From Tipula vernalis (taxonomy: Eukaryota > Arthropoda > Insecta > Diptera > Tipulidae), in the NCBI GenBank assembly GCA_958295665.1, contig OY282559.1, forward strand, positions 253,079,461-253,143,460: DNA of 64,000 nucleotides, read 5' to 3'. Below are positions 10,100 through 22,652 of the stretch, piece by piece. The position numbers and the translations under genes are program-made. Positions within the stretch are counted from its first letter, which is position 1, and each line of letters begins with the position of its first letter. The notes below the pieces were generated by a model, which was not told where the DNA came from, ran no database searches, and was given only the letters and a program-made list of their open reading frames with translations.

Positions 10100-12565
10100 T
10101 GATCTAATCTAGAATTTTTTCAGTTCTTTTTTATTTTTTAACAATGGAATAGTATAACGACACATTTAAAGCAAAAAAAAAAATTGGTTGTGTGGATTAT
10201 GCTGAGTGTATATTTTTTTTAAAGGAATTTACAATAAATGCACTTTTCTGGTTTTTGTTTCAAGTTTCTAGCTATTCTGATTTGAAACAGTGTGTTGTAA
10301 AATATGTAATGAAATGAATATTAGTCGATCCTCCTTTGACGTCTTTGGTATAAATGTTTAACCAGAGAAAATTTCTAAGCATTTCAGAGTTTATTTCTAA
10401 TAAAATATAAAATCAGTAAGATTAAAAATAATTTCTACGGATTTGCGCTCATAAAAGTGTATTTCATCGGATTCAATAGATTTTTTTCATTTTATTTTTA
10501 TATTTAACTTTTCCTAAAAAATCATAAATTCGTCGAAACAAAGACCTTTCAGTGAAATGAAATCACCCGCAATTATAAATAGGTAACAAACAAAAAATTC
10601 TTTTAAAATTTTTAATTTTCTTTATTGTATGTATGTATGTATGTGTGTATTGAATTTGAATGTAATTCAAAACAATTAAAAATTTAATACAAAGTTCAAT
10701 TTGCAATAAAATTGATTCAAATCACATACCATGTAATCCAATATGTATTTGTGCGCGAATCTGTTTTTTTCCAGTTCAATGTCGTCAATTTTTAGGTTGC
10801 GGTATATATGTATTGAGCATATAAAAAATTTATAAATTTATGTAATTGCATAATGACACAAGATTTACAATGACACACACAGATAAAAAAATTGTCTTAC
10901 ATAATATCAATTTACCTATTATGGTACACAACAAACGGTATAATTATTTTACTAAATCAAGTAAAACTCGTTATTAGATAATTTATCTTATAAAAGTAAG
11001 TTGTTTAGAGTCAACTTATACGCCCGAACGTACATATGTATTAGTGTTTTGTAGCATAAAGAAAGATGGCTTATCAGCTGACTTGTCTATAAAAATGAGT
11101 AGTTTTAGGTTAGTGCAGTCGTTTTTGAGTTCCGCGTTCATATTAATAATTATAATTAGTCTAATTCAGTGGAGCGCAACTCACGACCCGCGTGCCGCGT
11201 TGTTTGACACGAAATCGGGAACTTCAGTAAATTATAGTTTTACAAAAATCTATACAGTTGATTAAAAACTGTTAACCCGTTTATGTGGCCCTCGAAAATT
11301 AATTGTGTAAAGTCAACGACGGTTGTGTTTAAAAAATGTGTGCATCGCTGCCTCTAATTAACAATGCATTAATGAAATAAATATTTTTACGCATATATTA
11401 TATAGACTCTAAGTAGTGATGAATTATTAATTTTAATTAATTAATTGTGGTTCGTACAAAAGGCAGCAATAACTACACCAAATGAAATATTGTTTCTTTC
11501 TTTAATATTATAAGAAGTCTCAACGCAATATTTTGTATGCGGTTAATGAAAAATATGTTTACTGGAAAATAATTTACGAAGAAGTCACGTAAAACCCATA
11601 CATTTCGACCAATCGAACAGACAAACATACGTATAAGGCGATGAAATAAACAAACACTCACATTAATTTGTGGAAAAATCAATTTATCTGTATGTAGAAG
11701 GAGTATTCATAATATAATTATTATATAGAAGTGTTAAGACACTTAAGGTGGTATGTGGTGGCCTATCATCTCACCATTCTTAAATAATTTTATATGGCGG
11801 TCAACAATACATTAAAGCTGGATATTTCACACACCGAAAACTTAATATAAACACAAATATTCGGAGCCACATACAATATGTCATTTAGAATATAAACAAA
11901 CCACATTTTGTTTTTATTTTTTATCCGTACAAATATATGAATCACACAAAGTCAAGATATATAAATACATAAAATAAAAATCTTAGAAGTGAAAAATGGA
12001 AATAAATCTTTTGTTCCTACGAATTAAGAAACACAAAAAAAAATTGTAACAAATAAATTTTTACAACGTAATAGCGCGCACTCTTGTTCACAATCACAAT
12101 ACGGTCATACTGAGAAAATATATCGGTCAAGTTTATAAATTAGATTGTTTTATTTGGAAGGATTCAGTTTTTGGGGGTCACTGTGATGATGTTTTGTTAT
12201 TGAAAATAAAAGATTTGTGGAGATATTCGAAACTTGCAATTTAATTTGTGGGGCGCGGAACATTTATTATTATTCACTTAGGACGTGCTCGAATACTGTG
12301 ATATATATTCAGACGTAATAATTTTTGGTCTAAAACACAAGAAATTTTGCACGGTTTGTATTATGATTAAGATAACATTTTACCAATAATGGGGTTGTAC
12401 GATCGTGGTGATTATTGTTTTTCCGATAATATTAATTTGATTTATTATTTACACTTATAATCAGTTTTACTCATCCCTGAGTTTTGTAGGAAACTGTAAA
12501 TAAACCGTTTAGGGTTATGACGCCTTTAAATAAGAAGTCTATAGCACAACAATGCCATAATTCCT
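10100..12565. other. AT-rich DNA; short TATG tract and a possible hAT-type MITE remnant
   Basis: No gene is visible. A (TATG)n tract lies at about 10626-10645. At 11168-11300 a less AT-rich patch contains CAGTGGAGCGCAACTCACGA, CCCGCGTGCCGCG and TGTGGCCCTCGAAAA, a pattern reminiscent of hAT MITE ends. No matching inverted terminus or 8-bp duplication was found, so this stays tentative. Confidence 0.3.
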
Positions 12566-12571
12566 ACAAAA

Positions 12572-13063
12572 AAATGGAGGTGTGGCCAACACACGACTTT
12601 CTTTTACGAACAGAGAATTTTGAGAAATTTCATTGTTTTTTATAATTTTTAAATTTTTTTTTTTTTTAAATTTTTAAATTTTTTTTGTTTTATTTTTATT
12701 TGTTTTTAATTTTTGGAAACATTTTATAAAAAGGAGTTTTTTGTAAACCTTATACTTTTTAAGATATTTGCAAAATAAATTTTCTGGACCAAGGGAGTGG
12801 CCACTTCCGGTTAGCCGATTTGGAGTAAAATTCACTGGGACCTCCCAATTTATCAAAAAAGCTTAAATCTGAAGTTTCAGTTCGATTGGTTAAACCATCT
12901 GGGCTGTAGATAGGACACAGACAGACTGACAGACAGACAGACACCATTTCGAAACCCACTTTTTCGGACTCAGGGGACCTCAAAACAAATAAATCTCCAA
13001 AAATCTCAAAGTCCAAAATTTTCATGATTACTATACTTTATTTTACTAGAGTAAAAGAAAGTA
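12572..13063 (+). repeat. Dispersed ~500-bp repeat, copy A
   Basis: This copy matches 41856-42392 (same orientation) and 56822-57262 (opposite) over its whole length. Landmarks are a start GGAGGTGTGGCCAACAC, an A/T homopolymer block, the block GGAGTGGCCACTTCCGG, a (CAGA)n micro-tract, and an end near AGTAAAAGAAAGTAAAA. ACTTTCTTTTAC occurs near the 5' end and, inverted, at the 3' end, so the unit has short subterminal inverted repeats. No transposase is encoded. The 88-codon open frame on the minus strand is disrupted in the other copies by the variable CAGA count, so it is probably not coding. Class is unknown; a non-autonomous DNA element is most likely. Confidence 0.8.
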
Positions 13064-13069
13064 AAACAG

Positions 13070-14849
13070 GAAACGCGAAAAGAAAGTAAAATTATTACGC
13101 AAAAATTATTATAAAATTCGGGCAGTAAAATTAAAAAATGGTGAAAGGGGAAAATTTCTCACATAAATGTCATAAATTAATCACGATATTCTCACAGTAT
13201 TCGGGCAGAGCCTTAAAAAGGTTTTTATCTATTCGATAAATACAACGTTTGCAAATTCTTTTTATCTAAATCAAATCCTTTATCCCAAATTCTAATCTCT
13301 TATATTTATTTTGCAAAATTCAAACTTCAAATCACAATTTTCAATGAATCCTCTAATCTCTAGAGTTTAAATTTTTATTTTCGAATTTGTAGTCTTAATC
13401 TATGGATAAAAATGATGATTGTATGTACAAATTATCTTTAGGCAAGCGATAATCAAGCGGACCCAAATCCTAATTTCTTAGAAAAGGGTCATTATCTTCT
13501 CTAAATCTTTATCTGTTTACCTCATTGGATTTTAAAGTCTTAGTCATGAACCATATTGCTGTATTATCATATAGCAGTTATAATATTTGATTTGAGTCAA
13601 AACATTTGATTTTTAAAATTGTTAAAATCGCATCTACTATAATGTAATACAATATTACAGTACCGATAAGTCAAATTTCTAATATAATTAATATTTGGCC
13701 AAGCACTAGACACCTCATCTAAAGACCAATAAATGTTTACTCTATTTCACTTATTTGAGGTTGCTTTTTCTAACGCTTCTCTGTTTCTCCTCATTTCGAC
13801 CATTTAATTGGCGTAACACTTTGGCGTTTCCATCTCTGAACGAACGGAAGATATGACGCCAGATTTTAGGTTTGAAGATATAACGCCAGATTTTAGATTT
13901 GTTTCGGCATACTACTTTAGAAGTTAGAAGCTTACGTGTATGAAGTTTGATAAAACAGAGGCGGTGGTTTTGCCAAATCGGTTATTACCTAACGTCAAAG
14001 ACAGCTTCATAACGATCATTATTATATGTCAGTAAATGAAAGTTAGAAACAGAGTGTTAATCTTTATTCATACCAGTAAGGCTTCTTGGAATATCGTATC
14101 GTGTAAGGAAGATTTCAATTCCTATTTAAATAAGGTGTTTACTACAAACCAATATTCGATCGACGAAATACATAGGTTTGGTGTTCTCAATCCAACAACC
14201 TACTGAAAGGCAAATTTGCTCAAGACAATTATTGTGGGGTCTTTAAGCGATGTACGTACAGGTGTAATTTTGAATTAAAGGTAAAAATGAATTTAGGAGG
14301 TATTGACAATCATTTTTTTTCAAAATTCAGAGAAAGCTTTTGTAAAAATTAAATTAAATTTATTTTTTTAGAAAGAAAAGATTTATTTTGTGGAAAATGG
14401 TGTAATTAAATAAAATTAAGTGAATTTTTAAAATCTCTGAGGAAGATTTTTTTTGGCCGACCAAAAGAAGGGTCTACTAAAATATCGATAAATATCGCCC
14501 AGATTGATAGCTAGATATGACGACTTTTTTCAAAAAAATGTTTTGCTTTCGTACCTTTCCCCTCTTGAAAATTCCTCTACGGTTGTAAATATTTTTATAA
14601 AACAGAAATAACTCCATCCGTAAAATTTCAGAAAATCTATTATTTATGAAATTTGTGGTCTTTGGAGCAGGGATAGGAATTTATGGGATTTGAACTACTT
14701 TTTCGAAGTCCTTAGGTTTCTAAGCTAATGTCTTTCAAGTAGAAATGTGCGCTATGGAACTTTGCGACAAGGTAGGCATAGCTAAAGATAAGTGGATGAG
14801 GCAACACTTTTTGGGCTGGCCTTTCCCACGTGAGATCTGCCTCTCCATT
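13070..14849. other. AT-rich DNA with a short tandem duplication
   Basis: No coding motif recognised. A ~27-bp unit containing ACGCCAGATTTTAG is duplicated in tandem at about 13852-13903. Confidence 0.4.
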
Positions 14850-15286
14850 CATTGGGCCAGAGCCCTTCTGCGGGATCATTAACACATGACTAAAGATGAT
14901 AGTTCCTTTTATGAATTTGGTCGAGCTATATTCCAGAGGTGCCCGAACGAAAATGACTGTAACTACAAATGAGCCGTAAATGCTATATCGATTCCCAGCC
15001 CAAATTAAATCGTCCTACATGGCTAGGTGTGAAGACGAGCAACATTTAACCGAAATATTGCTGTCCTTTTACCAGGAGTTAGTGAAATTTTTGGGCGAAT
15101 CAATGCTCTCGTTTAAACATGACGAGTTCAACCCCATACTACTGGTATACTGATCAACGTGTCTACGGTACTACGCCACAAGGTGGATATGGGCTCGGTC
15201 TGGAACGAGTTTTGTGTTGGTTACTTAACCGTTATGATGGGGAGGTGTGCTTTTATCGTCAATTTCTTGAAAGATGTAAACCATAA
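14850..15286 (+). pseudogene. Asparaginyl-tRNA synthetase C-terminal remnant, probably a processed pseudogene
   Basis: Translating across frames gives, in the correct order for the C-terminal third of cytosolic Asn[68 protein letters not shown] and GESM. It ends with an uninterrupted 50-codon run with PYYWYTDQR and [18 protein letters not shown], ending LERCKP plus stop (15134-15286). GLGLER is class II synthetase motif 3. The working enzyme charges tRNA-Asn. This copy has stops (14879-14881, after NEP), at least four frame changes, and about ten codons missing between GESM and PYYWY. No introns interrupt ~145 codons, which suggests a retrocopy. No poly(A) tail is seen; a mariner remnant abuts the 3' end. 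Confidence 0.8.
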
Positions 15287-15289
15287 ACC

Positions 15290-15655
15290 TTTCTCATTTT
15301 GACAATTTTATTTATGTAATTTACAGAACATTTTTTCTTGTTTGGAAACAGGAAGAAGTTACAATGCGGAAAATCTGGTGAATACGGTGGATGAGGCAGT
15401 AATTCATAGCGTAATTCGACCAATTTTCTGGTGGTGACTGTAGACGAGTGGGCCGGTGCCTTGCAATGATTGAAGAGCACATGTCTAAATGGTTGTACGC
15501 TGTGTTCCGTACGGGTTCGTTTGAGAAGTTTACCACTTTAACAATCTCTCTAATCTTCATTCGGCGGTGGCGCAACATATTATCACGGTGTTTATTCACC
15601 AGTTCCTCAGTTGGGCCCAATGGCTTGAAATTTGAGTTGCGTTTCTAGAAAAGAT
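15290..15655 (-). pseudogene. mariner transposase, internally deleted
   Basis: The N-terminal part (15620-about 15480) has a helix-turn-helix stretch, MKIREIVKVVNFSNEPVRN..HLDM. The sequence then jumps directly to the C-terminal catalytic part, NHCKAPAHSS..ELRYELLPHPPYSPDFPHCNFFLFP (15480-15300). In DD34D mariners these read HxDNAPAH and YSPDLAPSDYxLF. Here the second Asp is Lys and the third is Asn, and the first Asp is in the deleted middle. The join is also out of frame. Dead copy; family assignment is firm. Confidence 0.75.
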
Positions 15656-15659
15656 TATA

Positions 15660-16713
15660 TTTTTACGAAGTGCAATGATTTTTGCGATCGGACCACCTCT
15701 TAGCTCTCAGCTTACTTTTATTGTACTATTGTACGCAATAATAGAATGTGTAGAAAGTTATGTATAGAACACTTTGTGGCCTGCGGACCTTAGGTACCGG
15801 TAAATACTTTAAATTATAATTTGCTTCGGTAGCCCACTCATGTTTGCAACTTGGCCTGGTAAAACTAAAATGCTGATGGACACAGAAAGGCAAATATAAA
15901 GATTTAGATAAGTTGATACAGATATTGGTCTCCTGAATAGCTGTTCTGAAAGCTGGGTTTTACCGTTATACATTATTATGTATTTCAAACAGACTCTTAG
16001 TCTTTCAATAGTTAATCAGATTTTTATGAAAAGAGAGCAAATATCATTCTAATACCCTAAATACTCGCTAAAATATTTATAATAAACTGTCACAAATTTC
16101 AAAAAGATCCACTTATTTCTTCTTCTTCAAAAAAATAAAAATCTGCTCAATTTTGGAGTTCTAAAAGGTTGTCCCTCTTAAGGCAGGAAACGGAGGATCA
16201 TTTGCTCGAGATGAGGACGAAGGAGGCCAATTTTTTAAGGAAGATAAAGCCGACAAAGGAAGGACGCCTGTTCGGCCTATTAAATGGCTAATTTAAAAAC
16301 TTACATAGTACTCATTTTCTATACATAACATCTTTTATTCCATGTAATTTGGTTAAGAAGTTCCCGAAATAACCAAAAACACCAAAAAACACACAATTTT
16401 CTAGTTTTCCTGGCTGGTATTTTCACAAATAAAAATATTTTAAATAAAAAATACGTCAAGCTGCACGTAACAGTTTTTGCCTCATTAAAATTTGCTCATC
16501 GGTTGTGCAACTAAAATTAAAGCAAAGCGACCAAAATCGGCCAAAATCTTGCTCATTTTCAGAAAAATCTCGTTGTTTTTCTCTTTTCTGTTTTTTCTCA
16601 ACGTTAACAGCGCTAATTTTTATAAATAAACATAATTTAATAAAGAGATCGTCGAGCTGCGTGCAACGATTTTTCTCCCATTAACGGTTGTTCATCCGTT
16701 ATCGAGATTTATT
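15660..16713. other. AT-rich DNA; one unidentified helical-looking open stretch
   Basis: No known gene. A plus-strand frame at about 16142-16291 runs some 50 codons, with an amphipathic-looking segment containing RQETEDHLLEMRTKEANFL and ending at a stop. I do not recognise it and it could be chance. Confidence 0.3.
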
Positions 16714-17207
16714 GCCTCTATTACGGTTCTCACATTTTAGTCACCCGGTAACTTCAGCTTACCGAAATCAAATTTTGGTATTATGGTTGTCACAATTGAG
16801 TCACTCGGTGACTACTACTCGTCGCGTTCATATTTTTTGTATTATGGTTTTCGCGGTGAGTGAGTTTAGTGTCAAATATGATCACCTACAATTGGTTGAT
16901 GACTTCAAAGTAAAAAATAACTTTACATACGTATGTATCTAATACAACTAATTATCTAAAATACTTAAACTTAATTGTTAATATTTATATTTTGTAAACA
17001 CATAAAAACACTTCTGTTGATAAACACTGTTGACACAACTTATTGTGTCAAAAATCAATTATAGCAACTTGACAACACAAAACTACATGAAATAACTTAT
17101 TACTGCTCTCCCAAACAAAAGCAAGAACTAGAATAATACGAAAATATGAGTCACACGACTCAAGAGGTGAGGTGAGTCGCTCGGTGAGATGAGAACCATA
17201 ATAAAAA
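16714..17207. mobile_element. MITE related to the Harbinger element at 40.7-43.9 kb
   Basis: The ends are inverted: TATTACGGTTCTCA on the left against TATTATGGTTCTCA on the minus strand at the right. Both are followed by similar ~60-bp blocks. The left block (TATTATGG..TTCGC..GTGTCAAATATGATCACCTACAATTG, in pieces) matches the left subterminal region of the Harbinger element near 40770-40830. The right block with CACACGACTC matches that element near 43859-43869. There is no coding sequence in ~494 bp. The exact target duplication is unclear. Confidence 0.65.
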
Positions 17208-18770
17208 TATGAAAAAAAAAAATTAAAAAAATTTCATTTCAGCAATTGAATTAGAGCCACCTTCTAATTTTGGTATTTTTTCAAATTTATCAGGAACAAA
17301 ATGAGCCAATGCATATTTTGAGATGTGCTGTAGAATTATCTATAATCAACGTTCAAAATACATTAAAATTTGTAAGTATACACAATTATTTATCAGTACA
17401 CAACAATATTTAACACAACAATATTCAAATATTTACATAAACCTGTTACTTAATTTAGTAATGTCTATCGGCCTTACTCGAACTGTTGGGAGAGGCTCTA
17501 ACAGCGCAGCTAACTGGCCACAATAATGGCTGGCAAAGAAATGGGCTTACATAAAGTTGAGTAAAACAAAATTTGAACCAAAGCGTGAATCTCAACATTT
17601 GAAACGATCGTTCCTATATTATTTCAATGTTCGCACGCTTTAGAATTTGCGGTGTTCGATTTAACCATCAAATATTTTTATATCAAATTCAATTTGTATG
17701 ACATTTTCATCGCTGGTACAAAAACACTTTCATATAAATTCAAAGTAGTAATGCTGTTACTACTTCTGTACCTCTGTTCGTTGTTGCTCTGCAATTTTTG
17801 AAATTTTTTTAATTTAGTTTTATTAGCTTATAAAACGAATAAATAAAGTTAATAAAACCAAAATAAACCAATTTTCAAAAAAATGGAATTAAGTCGTTTG
17901 GCTTCTGACACATCCATTATGTGCAAATTTACGAAGCATAACTTATTTTATTTCTAGTTAATTCGGCCTATTATTGGTGTTCAGATAGTTTTTTAGAAAG
18001 ATTTCAATCTTATAATATGTAGCCGAATTTGCTATCGAACTCTTTCAATAATTGTATTTCGTGTGGAAGTAGTTCAATAAAAATAGTCCCTTAATAAAAT
18101 TCGCGCACATTTTCAAAAAATCGCTCGCTCCAGGCATATTATGCCGGTTCAAACTGCCCGATTATAATTAAACAATTTAATTCATTCAATGCCACCCACT
18201 AGGGCTTATTTTTCTTTGTTTTAAACTATATTTGTAATTAATTAATTCCACTTGTTTTGTCCGACAAATATTTCGTGAAATTACATTATTTCTTTGTAAT
18301 GTGTTTTTTTGTGTACGACGACTTTTATCGAAGTTTTGTTTACAAATTATTTCTCTCCTTTCATGTGTATGTTCTATAATGGTTATGTTTCAGCCATAAT
18401 GGTCAGACAAAACTTTCCCTCACCAATTAGTTACTCTTCCCTCATCAATTACTTAATTACTCAAAGATGGGTACGGATCTCGATGGTTTTTCAATGATGA
18501 ATAAAATTCACAAGAATTCTCAAAATCATAATATCAAACCGTCAAACACTTCGCTAAAAATTGTAAACATTCTTAAAAAAACTATCTAACATTTTTTTTA
18601 AGCCACTAAAATTTGAAAATATTTGTAAATTCTGAGTGTCTTAAATTCTCAAGTGATTGATTGATTAGATCTCTTTAATTAAAAAAAAATTAAATAAAAT
18701 TATTAAATTAAACCATTACGAAAAGAACCAAATTTATGTTCGTAAACAGACTGGTTTTTTTTGACATGCA
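17208..18770. other. AT-rich DNA without recognisable genes
   Basis: I see no conserved coding motif, RNA gene or defined repeat here. Confidence 0.4.
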
Positions 18771-18771
18771 A

Positions 18772-19135
18772 ATATTGAAACCGATTTGGACTTATGGTAT
18801 TCAGCTTTGAGGATGTACCAGACAGAGCAACGTAAATATCATCCAAAGATTTCAGAATATGGTACTAAGGAACATCGTTGATGCACCTTGTTATGTCAGA
18901 AAGAATAACTTCCAAAGGGACCTTCAACTGAACCTTATCTTAAATGGAATTCAGGAAAAAGCGCGGAGACATGAAGAAAGGCTCCGGTACGGCAACATAT
19001 GAACATTGAGGCAACTCATCTCCTAACCAAACCTTTTGAGCTGGTGTAATTGTTAGCTTAAACAGCATTGTGCAAAGATTGGTTTACTTCAATTTACCAG
19101 ACACTATGGAACGCCCATGGGAAGAAGTCAATAAT
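18772..19135 (+). pseudogene. jockey-type LINE ORF2 C-terminal fragment
   Basis: Plus-strand translation gives PIWTYGIQL, a stop, then IIQRFQNMVLRNIVDAPCYVRKNN..RDLQLNLILNGIQEKARRHEERL, then a degraded tail. The PIWTYGIQLWGC...IQRFQxKxLRxIVxAPWYV pattern is the standard end of jockey-clade ORF2 and matches the equivalent part of the 25-kb copy (IQCFQNKVLRGIVNAPWYIRN). Trp in WYV is Cys and several stops are present. No poly(A) or target duplication was found. Confidence 0.7.
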
Positions 19136-19181
19136 TAATTTAAGTTAGTAAATTATGTCAGAAACAAATTGCCCTTTACTC

Positions 19182-20385
19182 CAGGGGTGCGATTTCGGTT
19201 CGATGATATGATAATGAAAAAACAAAAATATTATCGAATTTTTCAATTGTTTTTGTCATTTTGATTTCGTCTTTGCTTTTTATCTTTTTTTTCTATTTTA
19301 TCATCAACATATCGAAAGCGATTCTGGTTAGATAATAATCAAAAATGATAAAATTATCATTCTTGAAAGAGAGTTTCCTCTCTTGATAATATTAAATATT
19401 GGTTAACTGGTTTCGTTTTCCAAAAAAATGGTTTTGAGCATGCGCACTGTGCATTAAAATGTTGTCAAGAGAGTTTCTCTCTTTGCAATAGTAAATATTC
19501 GTATTAGTTTTCAAAAAAATAATTTTGAGCATGCGCATTGGAATTTGATCTTGACAGTCGTAAATATTCAGGTTACCATTATATCGGATATGAAATAACA
19601 ACCCAAAAATGGTTTAAAACTTCAATTTTCTTAGAGAATTATTTTAATAATATTCTCTTTAAACATTTCGGTTTAAAATTAGAATGAAAATTTCCATTTT
19701 CCAGAATATTTCAAAGTTAAATCTTCGATCTCTATTAATTATTGTTTTTAATTTTTAGCAAATCACTAAAACATTAACACTATTAAATGTTATTTTCTTA
19801 GAAAATTATTTTTACTACCTCAATGTTGTAAATTAGAAAAGTACACAAAAGTATAAATTGTCTGCATTAAATTGTATATCCACATTTACCAACGTTAGCT
19901 AGTAAATGTACACATTATCCAAATGTAGTAGGTAAATGTAAGTTGAAATCACATTATGCAAAACACTAAAATCGGTTCACACTTTTTTAAGAAAATAAAT
20001 TTTCGATTAACCGTTTAATATTCTACGATTAATCAATCAATTTTAAACGGTCGATTAATCGATTAATCTAACTACGTTCTACTAAAAACACGAATGGGCG
20101 AGCAAAATAATTTTTATCGTCGGTCATAAATACTTTTCAGCGACAAAAACCAAATGAAAAAATATTAATTTTTTTCACCAATTTTGACATAAGTATATCA
20201 ACATCGGCAAACCCGAATCGCCATTTGTATTTTATCGATGATAATTATATCATTTTTAATTATCATCGAACCAGAATCGCTTTATATTATGTTGATGGTA
20301 AAATAAAATGATAAAAGCAAATAAAAAATCCGATGATATTTTTGTTTTTTCATTATCATATCATCAAACCAGAATTGAACCCCAG
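19182..20385. mobile_element. Non-autonomous TIR element, ~1.2 kb
   Basis: Inverted termini of about 180 bp (19182-about 19365 and about 20205-20385) share GATGATATGATAATGAAAAA, AACAAAAATAT and AAAGCGATTCTGGTT. The left end CAGGGGTGCGATT resembles hAT-type termini, but I found no matching 8-bp duplication, so the superfamily is open. Inside, two tandem units of ~100 bp (about 19370-19468 and 19469-19560) each contain GAGAGTTTC(C)TCTC and GAGCATGCGCA. No transposase is encoded. Confidence 0.65.
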
Positions 20386-20389
20386 GAGA

Positions 20390-22652
20390 CTAACTACTAA
20401 CGACTTAACTACTTTAAAAAAAAAAATTGACATTACGTTTCAGCGAAGTTTCATAAAAAGAAATTTCATAAATCAATTGATGGATGCGTTTGATACCGCC
20501 TCATTTTACCTAAATTAAGCTATTTTTTTGCGTACTTTGTGGGTAAGTTGTACTCGTGGTTTTGAAGGAACTGAAAGGAATATTCAAGACATATGATTCT
20601 TGCTTATATTCCTACCAGCATTTCAATTTACAAATTAAAAAACAAAAATAGGCCATTAACGAAATAATTAAATTTCTTCATTCCCCTTTTGTTTTATAAT
20701 TATGCTTGCTTTAAATTTGCCCTTACGAGACTATTTTGAATATAGTTCATGTACAGGAGGTTAAGAACATCATCTAGAAATCGTTTGGAATTTTCACAGT
20801 TTCGAATTAAGCACCATCACTTCTTTGACATTTATAAATACTCTGACTAATTTTCCAAATGTTTGAAACAAAATCGTTTAATTCTTAAAGAAATTTTTTG
20901 GAAACCCGCTGAGAAATTCGTAAAACAATTTAACCAAATTAAACATTTAAGCTTCATTCAAATCATTTAAATTTGCGTTTGACTTTTAAATGTACAAATT
21001 TGGCATCATTCTGTTCAATTCCTGACTACCAGACAAGAAATTCCAACAAAAACAAAAAGGTAACAAGCTAACTTAAAAGTCCCAATGAAAAAACACAAAA
21101 AAGTTAAAAATTTATCGAAGAAACGATAACTTAACAAAAAAAAAAAAAATAGATTTACAAAAAAGTATCTCTTGAGATAAATTTATATTTTCAGATGATT
21201 GTAGGAGCGAAGAGGAGACGAGACGGAAAAGAGGCTTGTGTGTAGTGAGGTAAATGTGTGGTATGGAAGATTGAGCAAATCAAAATAAAAAACGAATGAT
21301 AAGATTCTCCTTTTTATCTTTTCGTTTAAGCTACAACAATAACACCAAATTAGTAATCATTTTACACAAAAACCTTTCATAATTTCCTTAATTTTACGTA
21401 CACATAAATAATACACTCGTCTATGTTTTGCTTTTTACAATACCTACATACATAAATCCATTTTTTTTTGTTGTGTCTGGTTTTTCTTCTATGAGAAATT
21501 TTCCTCTATATAAGTTTACAATTTTCTTGTCTACCACAATTTTTGGGTGTTTGTTTTTTATTAGTAAATAGGAAAAACGTGTGTGTCTAACTTGAAATTA
21601 AGAAGACTGTTAGATAATTAAATTGTATTTTGGGGATGGTTTTTTATGTGTTATAAGTATAGGTTGGAGCACTGTTTTAGTATGTATTTGTGTACTTTAT
21701 ATAAGATTAAGAAATTAAAATTGTTTTTTAATAAATGAATGTCACTATGGATGTGTGTTTTTTAATGAATGTATAAATAAGCAACACACCTTAAATTTTA
21801 CAATATTATTAAATTATTTAAAAAAACGACAATATTTGTTGTGTTAGTACTAATTACCCGCATATATCATCCCTCACTTTATACCTTCCTTATTTATTTG
21901 TACTATATGTACATACTACAAAAACATTTTTAAATCCACAAATATTTGCCGTCATCTTTTCATATCGTTATTATTTAATTTCCCTCATTTTCCGATGCCT
22001 CCTTCCGCTTACTCTATAATCTTCTTATCAAGAAGCGCGAGTTAAATTCAATTTTTCAACTAGATTACACAACTACAGCAAACAAAAAACTAGTTATCAT
22101 CGCACAATAGAAAATTATCTTTTCTATTGTTTTGTAAAGTTTAAATTAAACAAGGAAGTTTTTTCGATCAAATTATTAATAAGTCTTTAAGACAATTATT
22201 TTAAAAAATAAATAACCGGATAAATAATTTGAATGAGAAAGTAATTAAAAATTGAATTTATTTATTTATTGTGTAACTATTTACTATTTTAATAAACAGA
22301 AAGGCAACAGCTACGAGTAAACGAACAACAATAGATATCGTATACACATTAGAAGATCATCGTAATGAAGACTATTGTTTAACGTAAACAAAGCCGATTG
22401 AACTGCTGAAAAGTTGGCTGTGTGAATATGCGAAAGAAAGGTTGATAAGCAACTGTTTCAAACTTTGCCGATATTCAAAAAACTAATAATGATATTTTTC
22501 GATTAATAATTTTGGTTCTCTTGGGTGGATAGCTAGTGACAGAATTTTCTAAATGAAATAATCACGAGGCAGTCTTTGTTAATTTTGATAAACATGATGA
22601 ACTATAATCGTGCCTTCTGCCAACATGACCTCACCGTATTGTCAATTGACAC
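20390..22652. other. AT-rich DNA without recognisable genes
   Basis: No conserved coding or structural RNA signal was seen. Homopolymer A/T runs are common. Confidence 0.4.

Noticed and set aside
10626..10645. CRISPR-like regular repetition
   Set aside because: It is a simple TATG microsatellite. No repeat-spacer arrays occur anywhere in the window, as expected for an animal genome.
11168..11300. hAT-like terminal pattern (CAGTGG..CCCGCG, TGTGGCCCTCGAAA)
   Set aside because: Only a resemblance; no opposite terminus or 8-bp duplication could be found, so it is not called as an element.
12759..13025. 88-codon minus-strand frame with ESEKVGFEMVSVCLSV inside repeat copy A
   Set aside because: The frame depends on the number of CAGA units, which differs among the three copies, so it is not conserved as coding.
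14700..15125. First read as a LINE RNase H and C-terminal fragment
   Set aside because: The blocks RFPAQIKSSYMARCEDEQHLTE (in pieces), LPGVSEIFG and PYYWYTDQR fit asparaginyl-tRNA synthetase in order; the LINE reading fitted only isolated residues.
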